DNA of 47,966 bases from Planctomycetota bacterium (GCA_023261505.1 JAHFOV010000010.1:1-47966); one strand, 5' to 3'. Numbered from the stretch's first letter, positions 31,361 to 42,445 are shown. Made by a program: numbers and translations. Notes: a model not told the origin generated them from the letters alone.

Positions 31361-32122
31361 ATGACTAAGGAAGGTAAGACCTTTTTTGAGGTCTTTAGCC
31401 AGAGTGGTGTTGGGAAGGAGGGAAAGGGTTCGGCTGGAGGGCGGCCTGGAGAAGACCTCCTGGTAGTTTCCGAGGTTAGCAATAGTAACAAGCCCAAGAG
31501 GAGTTGGAGAGGGCCTTACAGGGTCGGATTAGAGACCATAGTGCTAGGGGCAGTTGGCGGCGTACTCCTGGCGGTAGGTTGTTTTTTTCTGGGACATAAG
31601 TTAGGAACATACAAAGCCTTATCCAAAGCTCAAGCCAAGACAGAAAAGATTGCATATAATGAGAAAACCATTCCCAAGCAAGCTTCTTCCAGTCTTAAGC
31701 CAACTTCAGCCAGCTCCAAGCCAGCTTCTCCTGTATCTAAAGCGAATCATGAGAAGCCACAGCAGGTACCTACAGAAACTGCTAAAGCACAGCATGAGAA
31801 GCCACAGCAGGCATCAACAGAGAAGGTATCCCTTACCCCAAAGACTGTTGCCCCTAGTAAAGATATATGGAGTCTAAGGGTGATTTCTTTCAAAGAAGGG
31901 ACTAAGAGTGAGGAGAAGGCTTCTGACCTTGCTAAAGTCCTTAAAGAACGTACAGGACAAAGTGCCTTCGTGGCAAAACAGGGTTCTCAGATAGTGGTAT
32001 GTGTTGGAGAGTTTGATTCAAAGGATAGCGCCCAATTGACGGAACTCCAGAAGCAAATTAAAGAGTTTAAGCATGAAGGTAAAGTGCAATTTGCAGGGTG
32101 CTACCCTGTAAGAGTAAAGTAA
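31361..32122 (+). CDS. SPOR-like domain membrane protein
   Basis: TM segment TIVLGAVGGVLLAVGCFFLGHKLG, low-complexity Ser/Pro/Lys linker, C-terminal WSLRVISFKEGTKSEEKASDLAKVLKERTGQSAFVAKQGSQIVVCVGEF. Confidence 0.8.
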   Translation: MTKEGKTFFEVFSQSGVGKEGKGSAGGRPGEDLLVVSEVSNSNKPKRSWRGPYRVGLETIVLGAVGGVLLAVGCFFLGHKLGTYKALSKAQAKTEKIAYNEKTIPKQASSSLKPTSASSKPASPVSKANHEKPQQVPTETAKAQHEKPQQASTEKVSLTPKTVAPSKDIWSLRVISFKEGTKSEEKASDLAKVLKERTGQSAFVAKQGSQIVVCVGEFDSKDSAQLTELQKQIKEFKHEGKVQFAGCYPVRVK

Positions 32123-32189
32123 CGATCTAACTGTACTTACTATACTGCTTATGGCAGTGTTTATTTGAAGCATAAAGGAGTAGTAACCA

Positions 32190-32357
32190 TTGAGCATAGA
32201 CAAGAGCCTTGTTATTAAAGGTCGATTAGCTGAAAAGAAGAGTGTCCTGAGAAGGGCAGAGAGACTAAAAATACTTAAGCAAGAAGGAAAGTGGAAGGAA
32301 GGGGCATCCATTTTTGGCCTCCCAAAGGTCAAGGTGCTAAAAGCGAGTAAAAAATAA
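32190..32357 (+). CDS. small basic protein (Verrucomicrobia/Planctomycetes-type), TTG start
   Basis: Translation MSIDKSLVIKGRLAEKKSVLRRAERLKILKQEGKWKEGASIFGLPKVKVLKASKK*; preceded by aaaggag; below the ORF-track length cut-off. Confidence 0.85.
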   Translation: MSIDKSLVIKGRLAEKKSVLRRAERLKILKQEGKWKEGASIFGLPKVKVLKASKK

Positions 32358-32385
32358 ATTTTGATAAGCTTCCACTTAAATAGCT

Positions 32386-33177
32386 TTGCAGGCCTTATGG
32401 AGTAAAAGTGCTGTGTCACGACTATGTTCCATAATAACAGCTTCTTTCCTAGTCTTCCTTTTGCCCTCCCGTCAAGTAGAGGCAGCTGATAACGTTCACG
32501 ACTTCCAGGTTCACGTGGATGAGGCCTCAGAGCTTTTAAACAAAGCCAAAAATAGCTACGCCAACCTGCAGGATTATGTCGCAGAGATTCACAAAGAGGT
32601 ATATAAGCACGGAGAACTAGACAAAGACGAGCGGACGATTATAAAGTTTCAGAAACCCTTCAAGCTCTACCTAAAATGGCTTTCAGGAAAAAATGATGGA
32701 GCAGAGTTGTTGTACGTGGATGGGCAAAACGACGGCAAAATGATAGTCCACAAGAAGGTGCTATTCGGCATAAACAAGACCATGAAATTAGACCCGGATG
32801 GCTTCTGGGTCAGAAATTTTAGTAAACATTCTATCACAGATGCAGGCTTTGCTGGAATTATTTCCAAGTCCTGTAAGCAGTTTGAGGATGGCAAAAAGAA
32901 TAACGACATAATAGCAATAAGTTGCACTTTAGAAGAGGTAGATGGACGCCGCGTTCATAAGATAGGCTTTGCAGTATCCCCACAGGGGAGACACAATGGC
33001 TACTACTGTTATTCAGCAGTGGAGTACTTCGACGCTGAGAATTTCCTACCAATTAAGGCCAGCTTCTGGCTGTGGGACGATGACGAGGTAGAGTCTTTCA
33101 CCTTCAGTAACGTGAAATTGAACGTGGGACTTAACGCTAAGGACTTCGACAAGGATAATAAAGAGTACAATTTTTAG
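32386..33177 (+). CDS. DUF1571-like exported protein
   Basis: LLNKAKNSYANLQDYVAEIHKEV...IKFQKPFKLYLKWL...YVDGQNDGKMIVH; N-terminal signal segment. Confidence 0.75.
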   Translation: MQALWSKSAVSRLCSIITASFLVFLLPSRQVEAADNVHDFQVHVDEASELLNKAKNSYANLQDYVAEIHKEVYKHGELDKDERTIIKFQKPFKLYLKWLSGKNDGAELLYVDGQNDGKMIVHKKVLFGINKTMKLDPDGFWVRNFSKHSITDAGFAGIISKSCKQFEDGKKNNDIIAISCTLEEVDGRRVHKIGFAVSPQGRHNGYYCYSAVEYFDAENFLPIKASFWLWDDDEVESFTFSNVKLNVGLNAKDFDKDNKEYNF

Positions 33178-33248
33178 CCCCTCTATTTAGGACCAAAAGA
33201 GCTATAACGAGGCAAATAGATTCACTAGCTCACCACAGTTTTTTGATA

Positions 33249-35168
33249 TTAAGCATTTAAATTGTGCAGAACCCTCTTGTCTCCTTCCCTCCTGGTAAAG
33301 TGTATCTTGTCAAAGTATTCCAGAAGCGGCACGGCATATTTCCTTGAGGTATTAACAATATCCCTAAGGTCTGCTACAGTTATTGAACCCCTTTCCTTTA
33401 CAAAGCTCGCAACAACCCCCTTTAATTCCTCAACTGCCTTTGCATGAAAGTAAAGACCCTCTTCCACCTTTATCAGGGTCTTTTGTTCTAGAAGTAAAGA
33501 GAGTAGGTTTTGGTGTTTCTGCCGTAAGGGAGGTTCTTGAGGTACAAGCGTTTCCAGACCGGGTGGGCTAAATTTATCCCGCAAGAAGGCCTCCTCTATC
33601 TCTTCCATTATCTTTTTTTCCTCCTGGGATAGCCTGACCTGAAAACCCACAGTAGAAATCTTGTGGTCTGTTACAGTGACAAAACCCTCCTTGCTTAACT
33701 CAGAAATGACCAGAGAAAAAAGGGAGGGGGATACCTGCCTAGGAAGTTGTAACCTTAGAAGTGACTCCTCCAGGCCTAACCTCATGGGGTTATCGGTGTG
33801 AAAATCTTCTAATTTCTTCAGTATCTCTATCTTTAAGGACTCCAACCTCTGCTTATGCGCAAACAGCACCTTTGAATCCTCTTTAATTACTGCCAGGGTA
33901 CCTTTTGCTGTTAATTCGTCTATTACCTCCTTTACTCTGGATGGGTAAATATTGAGGGATTTTACTAGCTCCTCCGAAGAGAGAAGGTAATCTTTGCTTT
34001 TGAGAAGGGCTTGCTCAATTACCTCTTTTTCGTCTCCCACGAGGAGTAACTGCAGTTCCTTGATAGCATCCTCCTTAAAGCGCCTGAGCCTGGAGGTACA
34101 GCACCTCAAGACCTTTCCCCCACCGATAGTGCGGCAGGGGGAGTAAGAGCGAATTACGTAGTGGTCGCCCCTTTCAGCCACAACAGGCCCCTCCAGGCGA
34201 AACTGAACGAAACATTCCTCTCCCGCCCTTAAGACCTCCCTATCCAGAAGTACAACCCTACCCATTACCTCAGTAGTGGCAATATGGAACCTCACCCTTT
34301 CTCCATTCTGGATGGGACGGCGAGAACTAGAGAGATGATGAAGATGACAATCTACAAGTTCAGTAGGGTCAAGGTAACCTGGTATTGACAACCCAAAACC
34401 TCGCCTGACTTCAGAGGTTTTTACACCTCCCAGGTTAAGGGCCGCCCTCTGCCCCCTTACGGCGCACTCTACTTTCTCCCCATGAACCTCTATACCCCTT
34501 ACCCTTAATACCTCCTTGACCGGAAGCAGTTCCACCTCCTCCCCCACCTTTACTTGACCGCTAAGCACGGTCCCAGTAATTACACAACCAAAGCCCTGGA
34601 TAGTAAAGGCCCTATCTATAGGAAGCCGAAAGAGGCCTTGGACAGCCTCCTCTTTGGCATTTTCCAGTAACTCTCTTATAACCCCCTTCAGCTCTGCTAT
34701 ACCTTCACCTTTTGGAGAAGCAACTTCTACCAGCGGAGCTCCTTCAAGAAATGTACCCTTTGTTAATTCCTTAATATCCTCTTTAACCAGTCCAAGCCAT
34801 TCCCTTTCCACCAGGTCCTTCTTTGTAACAACCACCACACCCTGCTTTAGCCCCAGGAGTTCAAGTATCTCCAGATGTTCTACAGTCTGGGGCATAACAC
34901 CGTCATCGGCAGCTATTACAAGGAGAGCTATATCAATACCTGTGGCTCCAGCCAGCATGTTCTTTACAAAGCGTTCGTGCCCGGGAACATCTACGATGCC
35001 TACCCTCCAGCCCCCTTCAAGGTCCATGTAGGCGAAACCCAGGTCTATAGTTATCCCACGGGCCTTCTCTTCTGGCAGGCGATCCGTATCTATCCCCGTC
35101 AGGGCCTTCACCAGGGCAGTCTTACCATGGTCTATATGCCCTGCAGTACCAATTACAACCCTCTTCAC
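33249..35168 (-). CDS. selB: selenocysteine-specific elongation factor
   Basis: [57 protein letters not shown]-terminal winged-helix extension. Confidence 0.96.
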   Translation of the reverse strand: MKRVVIGTAGHIDHGKTALVKALTGIDTDRLPEEKARGITIDLGFAYMDLEGGWRVGIVDVPGHERFVKNMLAGATGIDIALLVIAADDGVMPQTVEHLEILELLGLKQGVVVVTKKDLVEREWLGLVKEDIKELTKGTFLEGAPLVEVASPKGEGIAELKGVIRELLENAKEEAVQGLFRLPIDRAFTIQGFGCVITGTVLSGQVKVGEEVELLPVKEVLRVRGIEVHGEKVECAVRGQRAALNLGGVKTSEVRRGFGLSIPGYLDPTELVDCHLHHLSSSRRPIQNGERVRFHIATTEVMGRVVLLDREVLRAGEECFVQFRLEGPVVAERGDHYVIRSYSPCRTIGGGKVLRCCTSRLRRFKEDAIKELQLLLVGDEKEVIEQALLKSKDYLLSSEELVKSLNIYPSRVKEVIDELTAKGTLAVIKEDSKVLFAHKQRLESLKIEILKKLEDFHTDNPMRLGLEESLLRLQLPRQVSPSLFSLVISELSKEGFVTVTDHKISTVGFQVRLSQEEKKIMEEIEEAFLRDKFSPPGLETLVPQEPPLRQKHQNLLSLLLEQKTLIKVEEGLYFHAKAVEELKGVVASFVKERGSITVADLRDIVNTSRKYAVPLLEYFDKIHFTRREGDKRVLHNLNA

Positions 35169-35239
35169 TTTAACTCTTGAATCTTTGGACTCTTAAAACT
35201 TTGAACCCTTCAACCTTTGAACTCTTAAACCTTAAACAT

Positions 35240-36703
35240 CTAGCCCCTAACACCTGTCCCCTGACCCCTCGTATAGCAACTTACCAGTGCGGAAAGAATT
35301 TCCCATATTTCCTCTTTGTTCCTTACAGTGCGTAGGTCCAGGAGCACTCTGTCCTTTTCTATCCTTCCAAGGATTGAGGGTGCGTTCAATCTCAGCATAT
35401 CGGCTAGTTCTTGGGCGCTGTGCGGCCTGGGGTTTATAGAAAGGAGCCTTGTAGGTATCTCCTCTCCAGGGAGAGAACCCCCGCCAATAGTAGAGAACCC
35501 TTCCTCTATTGAAACCTCCACTGCGGGTGCCCTCCGTGAGAGTTCCTCTACGAACTCCTTGCACTGCCTTTCTGTCTCACCCAGAGGTCGGGCAATCATC
35601 TCCAGGATGGGAAGTGTTTCCTGGAGATTTTCCTTATCCATGTACAGCCTCAGAGTTGCCTCCAGGGCAGCAAGGGAGAGCTTACCTGTCCTCAGGGCCC
35701 TTGCAATCGGATTTTTCTTCATAAGATTAACAAATTCTTTTTTACCAACTATCAGCCCCCCTTGAGGCCCTCCCAGGAGCTTATCTGTGCTAAAGGTTGT
35801 AATACCAACCCCTGCCTCCACGCTCTCCTGGACAGTGGGTTCGTGAGAAAGGCCATATGCGGCGAAGTCAATCAGTGCCCCGCTCCCCAGGTCATACATT
35901 ACAGGGAGGCCGTGCTCTCGCCCCAGGGCTACAAGCTCTTGAGCGCTCACTGTGGCAGTGAAACCCACCATTCTAAAGTTGCTAGGGTGAACCAGGAGGA
36001 GAAGGGCTGTGTTTGGGGTTATCGCCTCTTTATAGTCAGAAAGATAAGTCTTATTCGTTGTACCTACCTCCCTGAGTATAGCCCCGCTTTTTTCCATTAC
36101 CTCAGGCATACGGAAGGAGCCTCCTATCTCTACAAGTTGGGAGCGGGATACTATTACCTCTTTGCCCCTGGCCAGGGTGTCCAGGGCGAGGAGAACCGTG
36201 GCCGCATTATTATTCACCACCATGGCCGCTTCAGCCCCAGTCAAGCTACAAATCAGGGCCTCAAGGTATTCTCCCCTGGGCGCCCTTTTTCCTGTAGAAA
36301 GGTCAATTTCCAGGGAACAGTAACCAGAGGCCAGGTCCCTGACATTTTCCAGAGCCCGCACAGGTAACGGTGAACGCCCCAGGCAGGTGTGAATGATAAC
36401 CCCTGTGGCATTGATTACCCTCTGGAAGGGGAGGCTAGCCTTTTCAATGAGCCTAGCCTTTACTTGAGAAACAATAGCGTCAGGTAGGGGCAATTCATGA
36501 ATTGCCCCTTTCAATTGTTCCCTCAGACCTTCAAGTACTTCCCTCACTGTAGATACTACTAAAGTCCTGGGATAGGTACCGTACAGATGAGTTAGCTCCT
36601 GGCTTTCCAGCAACTCATGAACAGAAGGTATGTTTCTCAGGATTTTAGATTCGCTATGCTCGTCTTCAAACTTTCCTACCTTTTTCATCCTCTTCCCTGT
36701 CAC
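35240..36703 (-). CDS. selA: L-seryl-tRNA(Sec) selenium transferase
   Basis: RVINATGVIIHTCLGRSPLP, TGAEAAMVVNNNAATVLLAL, TFSTDKLLGGPQGGLIVG. Confidence 0.96.
   Translation of the reverse strand: MTGKRMKKVGKFEDEHSESKILRNIPSVHELLESQELTHLYGTYPRTLVVSTVREVLEGLREQLKGAIHELPLPDAIVSQVKARLIEKASLPFQRVINATGVIIHTCLGRSPLPVRALENVRDLASGYCSLEIDLSTGKRAPRGEYLEALICSLTGAEAAMVVNNNAATVLLALDTLARGKEVIVSRSQLVEIGGSFRMPEVMEKSGAILREVGTTNKTYLSDYKEAITPNTALLLLVHPSNFRMVGFTATVSAQELVALGREHGLPVMYDLGSGALIDFAAYGLSHEPTVQESVEAGVGITTFSTDKLLGGPQGGLIVGKKEFVNLMKKNPIARALRTGKLSLAALEATLRLYMDKENLQETLPILEMIARPLGETERQCKEFVEELSRRAPAVEVSIEEGFSTIGGGSLPGEEIPTRLLSINPRPHSAQELADMLRLNAPSILGRIEKDRVLLDLRTVRNKEEIWEILSALVSCYTRGQGTGVRG
36484..36510. repeat. 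palindromic repeat inside selA
   Basis: gtaggggcaattcatgaattgcccct; GGGGCAATTCATGAATTGCCCC is a perfect 22-bp palindrome with the GTAGGGGC signature of the intergenic hairpins. Confidence 0.8.
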
Positions 36704-36726
36704 CTGTTTATTGTTACTTATTCCCC

Positions 36727-37350
36727 TCAGGAATGACGAAATATAATAAGGGCCAAACCTATAAGGATTAATGCTGCGCCGACTATCTGTTTTTCATAAT
36801 CTTCAAGCCATTCTAATTTAAGTACTTTTATTCCATTATAAGCCAGGGCAGTCAAGAAGACCATCCCCAGGATATTGGCCATGGTGAAGGCAAGGGCCAT
36901 GGTCAGCAGGACTGGCCATGTAAAGCTGCTGGCCGCCAGGAATATGGGGAGGAGATCTACGCAAGGAGAGAAAACGGACATTGTAAAAAGAGAAAGGGTT
37001 GCGGTCTTATCTGAAAGAATAGGACCGGTAGCCTCATTATGATGCTCGTGTTTTCTGGCAAAGATAATAAAACCCAAACCCATAAGTATCAGTAAAACAC
37101 TTGTTAGCACTTCCCCGCCTTTCATATATCTGGTAATTTGTAGGCCTAGAAAGACCACACCAAAACCCATTGCCACACTCACAACAGATTTGCCCAGCCC
37201 GCTCACGGCAGTTATGCCCAGGGTCTTTGCCATAGACCACCTCTGCCCCCTGCCCACTAGCGCAAAGGGTATCCAGTGATGTGGCTGTATCGTATGAAAC
37301 AGGGTGATGATAAATATGGCAAAGACAAGACTAAGGGGTTGATAATGCAT
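36727..37350 (-). CDS. HupE/UreJ- or NicO-like multi-pass transporter
   Basis: TLFHTIQPHHWIPFALVGRGQRWSMAKTLG...FSPCVDLLPIFLAA; 24 bp upstream of selA on the same strand. Confidence 0.72.
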   Translation of the reverse strand: MHYQPLSLVFAIFIITLFHTIQPHHWIPFALVGRGQRWSMAKTLGITAVSGLGKSVVSVAMGFGVVFLGLQITRYMKGGEVLTSVLLILMGLGFIIFARKHEHHNEATGPILSDKTATLSLFTMSVFSPCVDLLPIFLAASSFTWPVLLTMALAFTMANILGMVFLTALAYNGIKVLKLEWLEDYEKQIVGAALILIGLALIIFRHS

Positions 37351-37600
37351 ACGTTCCTTTAAATTCAAGATTGGAGATTGGAAATTTAAAATTTCCAATC
37401 TTCATCCTACAATCCTCCGACAGGGGTAGATACTGCATGGGAGGTCTTCTTTAAAGAATTCTAGCAGGTTTTTCTCAGGCTTTCAAATAGTAAGGAGTAA
37501 GGGTACGTTAAGGTTGAAGCGGAAGTTTAAGAGAGGTTGCCTGACCCGAACACAATATTATTAAGTAATTGGAAACTGTGGATATAGGAAACAGGTATCT

Positions 37601-39424
37601 TTACTTTAATCCTTCTAAGTTTGTATAAAAGTAAAACGGCTTATACTGCCAGGTCTCAAATAGGGACTTTTGGTCGTTACTGTGGGGATCGGGAACTCCA
37701 CCTTCTCCAACCGTCCCACTTTCCCCAGGAGGAAGGATATTCACCGCCTGACCTCCCAATTCCACCACCTGCTGATAAGTGCCATGACTGTCTATCTTCT
37801 GCGGTACTGCCTTAAGGTCTTCATAACTCAATTTTCCCTTACCCACAGCTGATAATATCTTCGCCACTCTGTGTTGCCCCGCCCAGGGCACATTGTCGCC
37901 ATTAGGCCAATCCCTTGAGGGTTTGTTATTCCAGTTGACGAGAAGCCCTTCTGGAGGGTTTATCTTATGGGGCAGCCAATCCTGCGGTATAAATCCCCTC
38001 CACTCCTCCAGCCCAGTACCAGAAAGAGGGAGCCGGGGGTCTGCCCCAGGGGGCAATATCCTGTACTTCCCTGTATGCCAGTAACCAATCTCGCCAGTGA
38101 CTGTGGCACAAAACAGATTAAAACTGAAAGGAATGCCCTCCACGGCCTTTTCAAAATCCTCCAGATTCCCTGCCCTGTTAATACTCAAGAAGGCCCCCAG
38201 GGCACTTAACTCATCTCCCCAAAAGGTCTTCTTATGGCTAAACGCCTGCCCTTCCTCCAGGAGAAAGACAGGGCCATGGGCACTCCGGTAAAAGATTTCT
38301 CTGTGAGGTTCCGCGCCCTTCACCTTGAAGACTTCTTCTCTAGGTTCTAACTCTAACCACTCTCTTTGAAAGAGATACCTGGTGGAATCCTTTGGGTTTA
38401 ACTCTTCAACAAATACATCTACATTGTCAGACAGTCCACTGGTTACCGTCCAGGCAACGTCTTTGTTCCTCCCAATAAGCACCATAGGCACCCCCGGGAA
38501 GGTCATACCAGCCACATCAAATCCACCACCATGGAGGTCTATTTCGTAGCCTGGCTGTGGGCCTTCCAGTCCCATCTGTGGACAGCCCAGGAGCATAGCC
38601 CTGCCGCTGGTAGACCTCGCGGGCGATACCAGAACGGCATAACTTCCCAGTTTTTTTGGTAAGCCAACCCAGTCTTCACTGCGTTTAAGCTCCAAATTAC
38701 AAAGCTCAAATGCCAAAATAAATTCTTCTTTTGTCATTTGGGCTTTGGATTTTATTTGACATTTGGGCTTTGGAATTTGAAATTCCAAATTATAAGCCAC
38801 CGTAGTCGGCGCCGATGGGTCATTTAATGGATATTTCCTCTCAAATTCCTCTTTACCCAGTTTCTTTAGCTCCTTCAGGTTCTCCAGTTCCTTTCCGCCG
38901 AACTCACCAAACCTTCTGCCCGCCGCAATCATAGCCGCCAGGCAATCGGTTGCCTTCCATGGTTCAGGTTCTATTCCCCACTGCCTAAACTCCCATGGCA
39001 AATGGCCCCCTTTAATGCACTCCGCCCTCCAGCGATTTATACCCCTTGTGTAAGCCTCTATTAACCCTCCTATTTCTTTCTTTAAAGAGTGGAACTGCCT
39101 TGTGAGTTCCTCTTCAGTATAAGATTCTCTTCGTGCGGCTATATCAGCGTGAAGCATATCAGGCCCAAAGAGTTCAGCTAATTGACCCCTGGCCTCCCTT
39201 CTAGAGAGCTCCAGTTGGGTCAGACGGTCCTGGGCCACTACATAACCAAAGGCCTCAAAAAGGGCAGGGATATTGGGGGACTTGATGTGTGGCAGACCAA
39301 ACTCATCCCTGAAAATTCGTACCTCTTCACCCCCAACCGCTAATCTGGATAGCTCCTGGGACTCACAGGGCGGGCAGGATGATAAAAGGATTACAGAGAT
39401 GAGAAAGAAAGCCGAACCCTTCAT
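37601..39424 (-). CDS. penicillin acylase (Ntn-hydrolase) family protein, short form
   Basis: VRIFRDEFGLPHIKSPNIPALFEAFGYVVAQDRLTQLELSRREARGQLAELFG; LGSYAVLVSPARSTSGRAML; VPMVLIGRNKDVAWTVTSGLSDNVD. Confidence 0.85.
   Translation of the reverse strand: MKGSAFFLISVILLSSCPPCESQELSRLAVGGEEVRIFRDEFGLPHIKSPNIPALFEAFGYVVAQDRLTQLELSRREARGQLAELFGPDMLHADIAARRESYTEEELTRQFHSLKKEIGGLIEAYTRGINRWRAECIKGGHLPWEFRQWGIEPEPWKATDCLAAMIAAGRRFGEFGGKELENLKELKKLGKEEFERKYPLNDPSAPTTVAYNLEFQIPKPKCQIKSKAQMTKEEFILAFELCNLELKRSEDWVGLPKKLGSYAVLVSPARSTSGRAMLLGCPQMGLEGPQPGYEIDLHGGGFDVAGMTFPGVPMVLIGRNKDVAWTVTSGLSDNVDVFVEELNPKDSTRYLFQREWLELEPREEVFKVKGAEPHREIFYRSAHGPVFLLEEGQAFSHKKTFWGDELSALGAFLSINRAGNLEDFEKAVEGIPFSFNLFCATVTGEIGYWHTGKYRILPPGADPRLPLSGTGLEEWRGFIPQDWLPHKINPPEGLLVNWNNKPSRDWPNGDNVPWAGQHRVAKILSAVGKGKLSYEDLKAVPQKIDSHGTYQQVVELGGQAVNILPPGESGTVGEGGVPDPHSNDQKSLFETWQYKPFYFYTNLEGLK
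38686..38795. repeat. AT-rich caaatt/catttgggctttgga repeat block inside the penicillin acylase gene
   Basis: catttgggctttgga occurs twice (38735 and 38760) next to aatttgaaattccaaatt; encodes LEFQIPKPKCQIKSKAQMTKEEFILAFELCNLEL. Confidence 0.78.
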
Positions 39425-39516
39425 AAAGTTTTACGGTTATGCCAGAAAAATTTTAATGTCTTCTACCTTTTCAAAATGTAAATGTTCTCTAGGTGCGTGA
39501 CGTACACATCTTACAT

Positions 39517-40395
39517 TTATGAAGTCTTTTTCTCTTCGGCCTTTTTCTCTTCAGCAGCCTTCTTTGGAGCAAAAAGGGTTTCAAATACTTCTCTGAGCTT
39601 GTCCATGGCCTCTTTAGCGAACATCCCCACAAGTCCACTAACCCCTGCAACGGAAGCCCGCATTATGTCAAGTGGATCACCCTCTTTAGGTATATGCACA
39701 TCTCCTCCAGAAAAGGCAATGAGGCCGCCCCTTATCAGAAAATAGAAGATAAGGGCCAATAAACTCCCGTATAAGGGACGGAAGAGGAGGGCCATATATC
39801 CTGCAGTGGTAAGAGAAGGCTTCTCGACCGTCCCTTCAAACAGAGACTTAAAACAGAAAATAACACTCCCTACACCCCCCATAATGAAGGCAATGATTGC
39901 ACCAATAATAATTTCATTTGGTTTCCCTCCTTGAGACTTCAGAAGAAGCGCTTCTATAGCCTTTTGATAAGAATTATCTTTTGATAGCCCTAATAGTTTA
40001 TTCTCTTCCTCTTCCGTCATAATGCCTTTGAAAATTAGGAGTTTCTTGTCATTGTCGTAATGTATCCTGTCCCCTAGGGAGTTAGTAAATTTCACCTCAG
40101 GCAGATTTTCGAGTTTTACAAAGATTTCATCCGGACCCCTAAGGGAGTAGGGCTCCGCCAACTGGTATGAGAGAAGGTAGAGGAATGGACTTGGCATAAT
40201 AACGTCTTTTTGCCAGAGTATTAATAAGACGTAGAGCATGTGAAAGGTTAAGAAAACTAATACACCCATTGTCAGCCACCATCCGAGACCTTGTCCAAGA
40301 AATTTTATATTTTGTTGAAGCCAGGAGATTAAGTCACTGAGCAGGCTTCCCTCTGGTACTTCAGGTGTCCCCTTTTTTTCTGGTTCGGTATACAT
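39517..40395 (-). CDS. hypothetical membrane protein
   Basis: Three or more hydrophobic segments, charged KKAAEEKKAEEKKTS tail. Confidence 0.65.
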   Translation of the reverse strand: MYTEPEKKGTPEVPEGSLLSDLISWLQQNIKFLGQGLGWWLTMGVLVFLTFHMLYVLLILWQKDVIMPSPFLYLLSYQLAEPYSLRGPDEIFVKLENLPEVKFTNSLGDRIHYDNDKKLLIFKGIMTEEEENKLLGLSKDNSYQKAIEALLLKSQGGKPNEIIIGAIIAFIMGGVGSVIFCFKSLFEGTVEKPSLTTAGYMALLFRPLYGSLLALIFYFLIRGGLIAFSGGDVHIPKEGDPLDIMRASVAGVSGLVGMFAKEAMDKLREVFETLFAPKKAAEEKKAEEKKTS

Positions 40396-40458
40396 CTTGC
40401 ACCTCCTTTAGGATAAAAAAAAGCTTACCTTGAAATTGGGCTAGTAGCACGCAATATT

Positions 40459-40800
40459 TTAATTCAATTCTTCTCTTATTTTTAATATCTTTTTCTTTAA
40501 ATCTGGAAGGTCGCTTACTACAACTTCCCATGCCAGCTCTAAATCTATTCCGCAATATTCGTGGATGAGAATATCTTGCATACCTGCAATCTTCTTCCGG
40601 GGAATTTCCGGATATCTTTCTTTTATTTCCTCTGGAATGTTTTTAACTGCTTCCCCAATAATTTCTATACGCCGTATAACTGCATCTTAAAGTTAGGTAG
40701 AGCTGAAGAATTCTTTTTCTGTTTTGTTTTCCGTATATTTTTCAATCAACTCAATACACTCTAATATATGTTCAATGAATATTCTGGCGTCTTTCTTCAA
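40459..40800 (-). pseudogene. HepT-like HEPN (DUF86) gene with in-frame stops
   Basis: Reads LKKDARIFIEHILECIELIEKYT...[74 protein letters not shown]. Confidence 0.82.
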
Positions 40801-41084
40801 AAAATTACCTCTTGTTCGCTCAATATCATTTCCTTGAGGAGAGGATGGAGAGAACCGTAAGTAAGAACGTCTACCTTCCTTTTCAGCATTTCTTGAAGTT
40901 CTAATTTTAAACCTGCAAGGTCTAATAAACTTCTTTTTCCCTCAAATTCAATTAGCAAGTCAATATCACTTTCTTCGGTAGCCTCTCCCCTTACAAGAGA
41001 GCCGAAAAGCGCCGCCCTTTTTACTTTATACCTTTTCAACACCTCAACAATCATCTTCTTTATCTCATCTATCCGTTCATCCAT
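40797..41084 (-). CDS. MntA-like minimal nucleotidyltransferase
   Basis: ALFGSLVRGEATEESDIDLLIEFEGKRSLLDLAGLKLELQEMLKRKVDVLTYGSL (GSxxRG..xxSDxDL). Confidence 0.92.
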   Translation of the reverse strand: MDERIDEIKKMIVEVLKRYKVKRAALFGSLVRGEATEESDIDLLIEFEGKRSLLDLAGLKLELQEMLKRKVDVLTYGSLHPLLKEMILSEQEVIF

Positions 41085-41095
41085 ACCCTCACCTT

Positions 41096-42427
<1,332 letters not shown>

Positions 42428-42445
42428 TCAGGCACGACTCGCACG

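Noticed and set aside
31741-31830. HEKPQQ(V/A)xTE duplicated segment in the SPOR-like protein
   Set aside because: Ordinary low-complexity linker duplication; not related to the palindromic repeat families.
35247-36367. Several ORFs overlapping selA, including 201 aa on the plus strand
   Set aside because: Frame shadows of a confidently identified selA.
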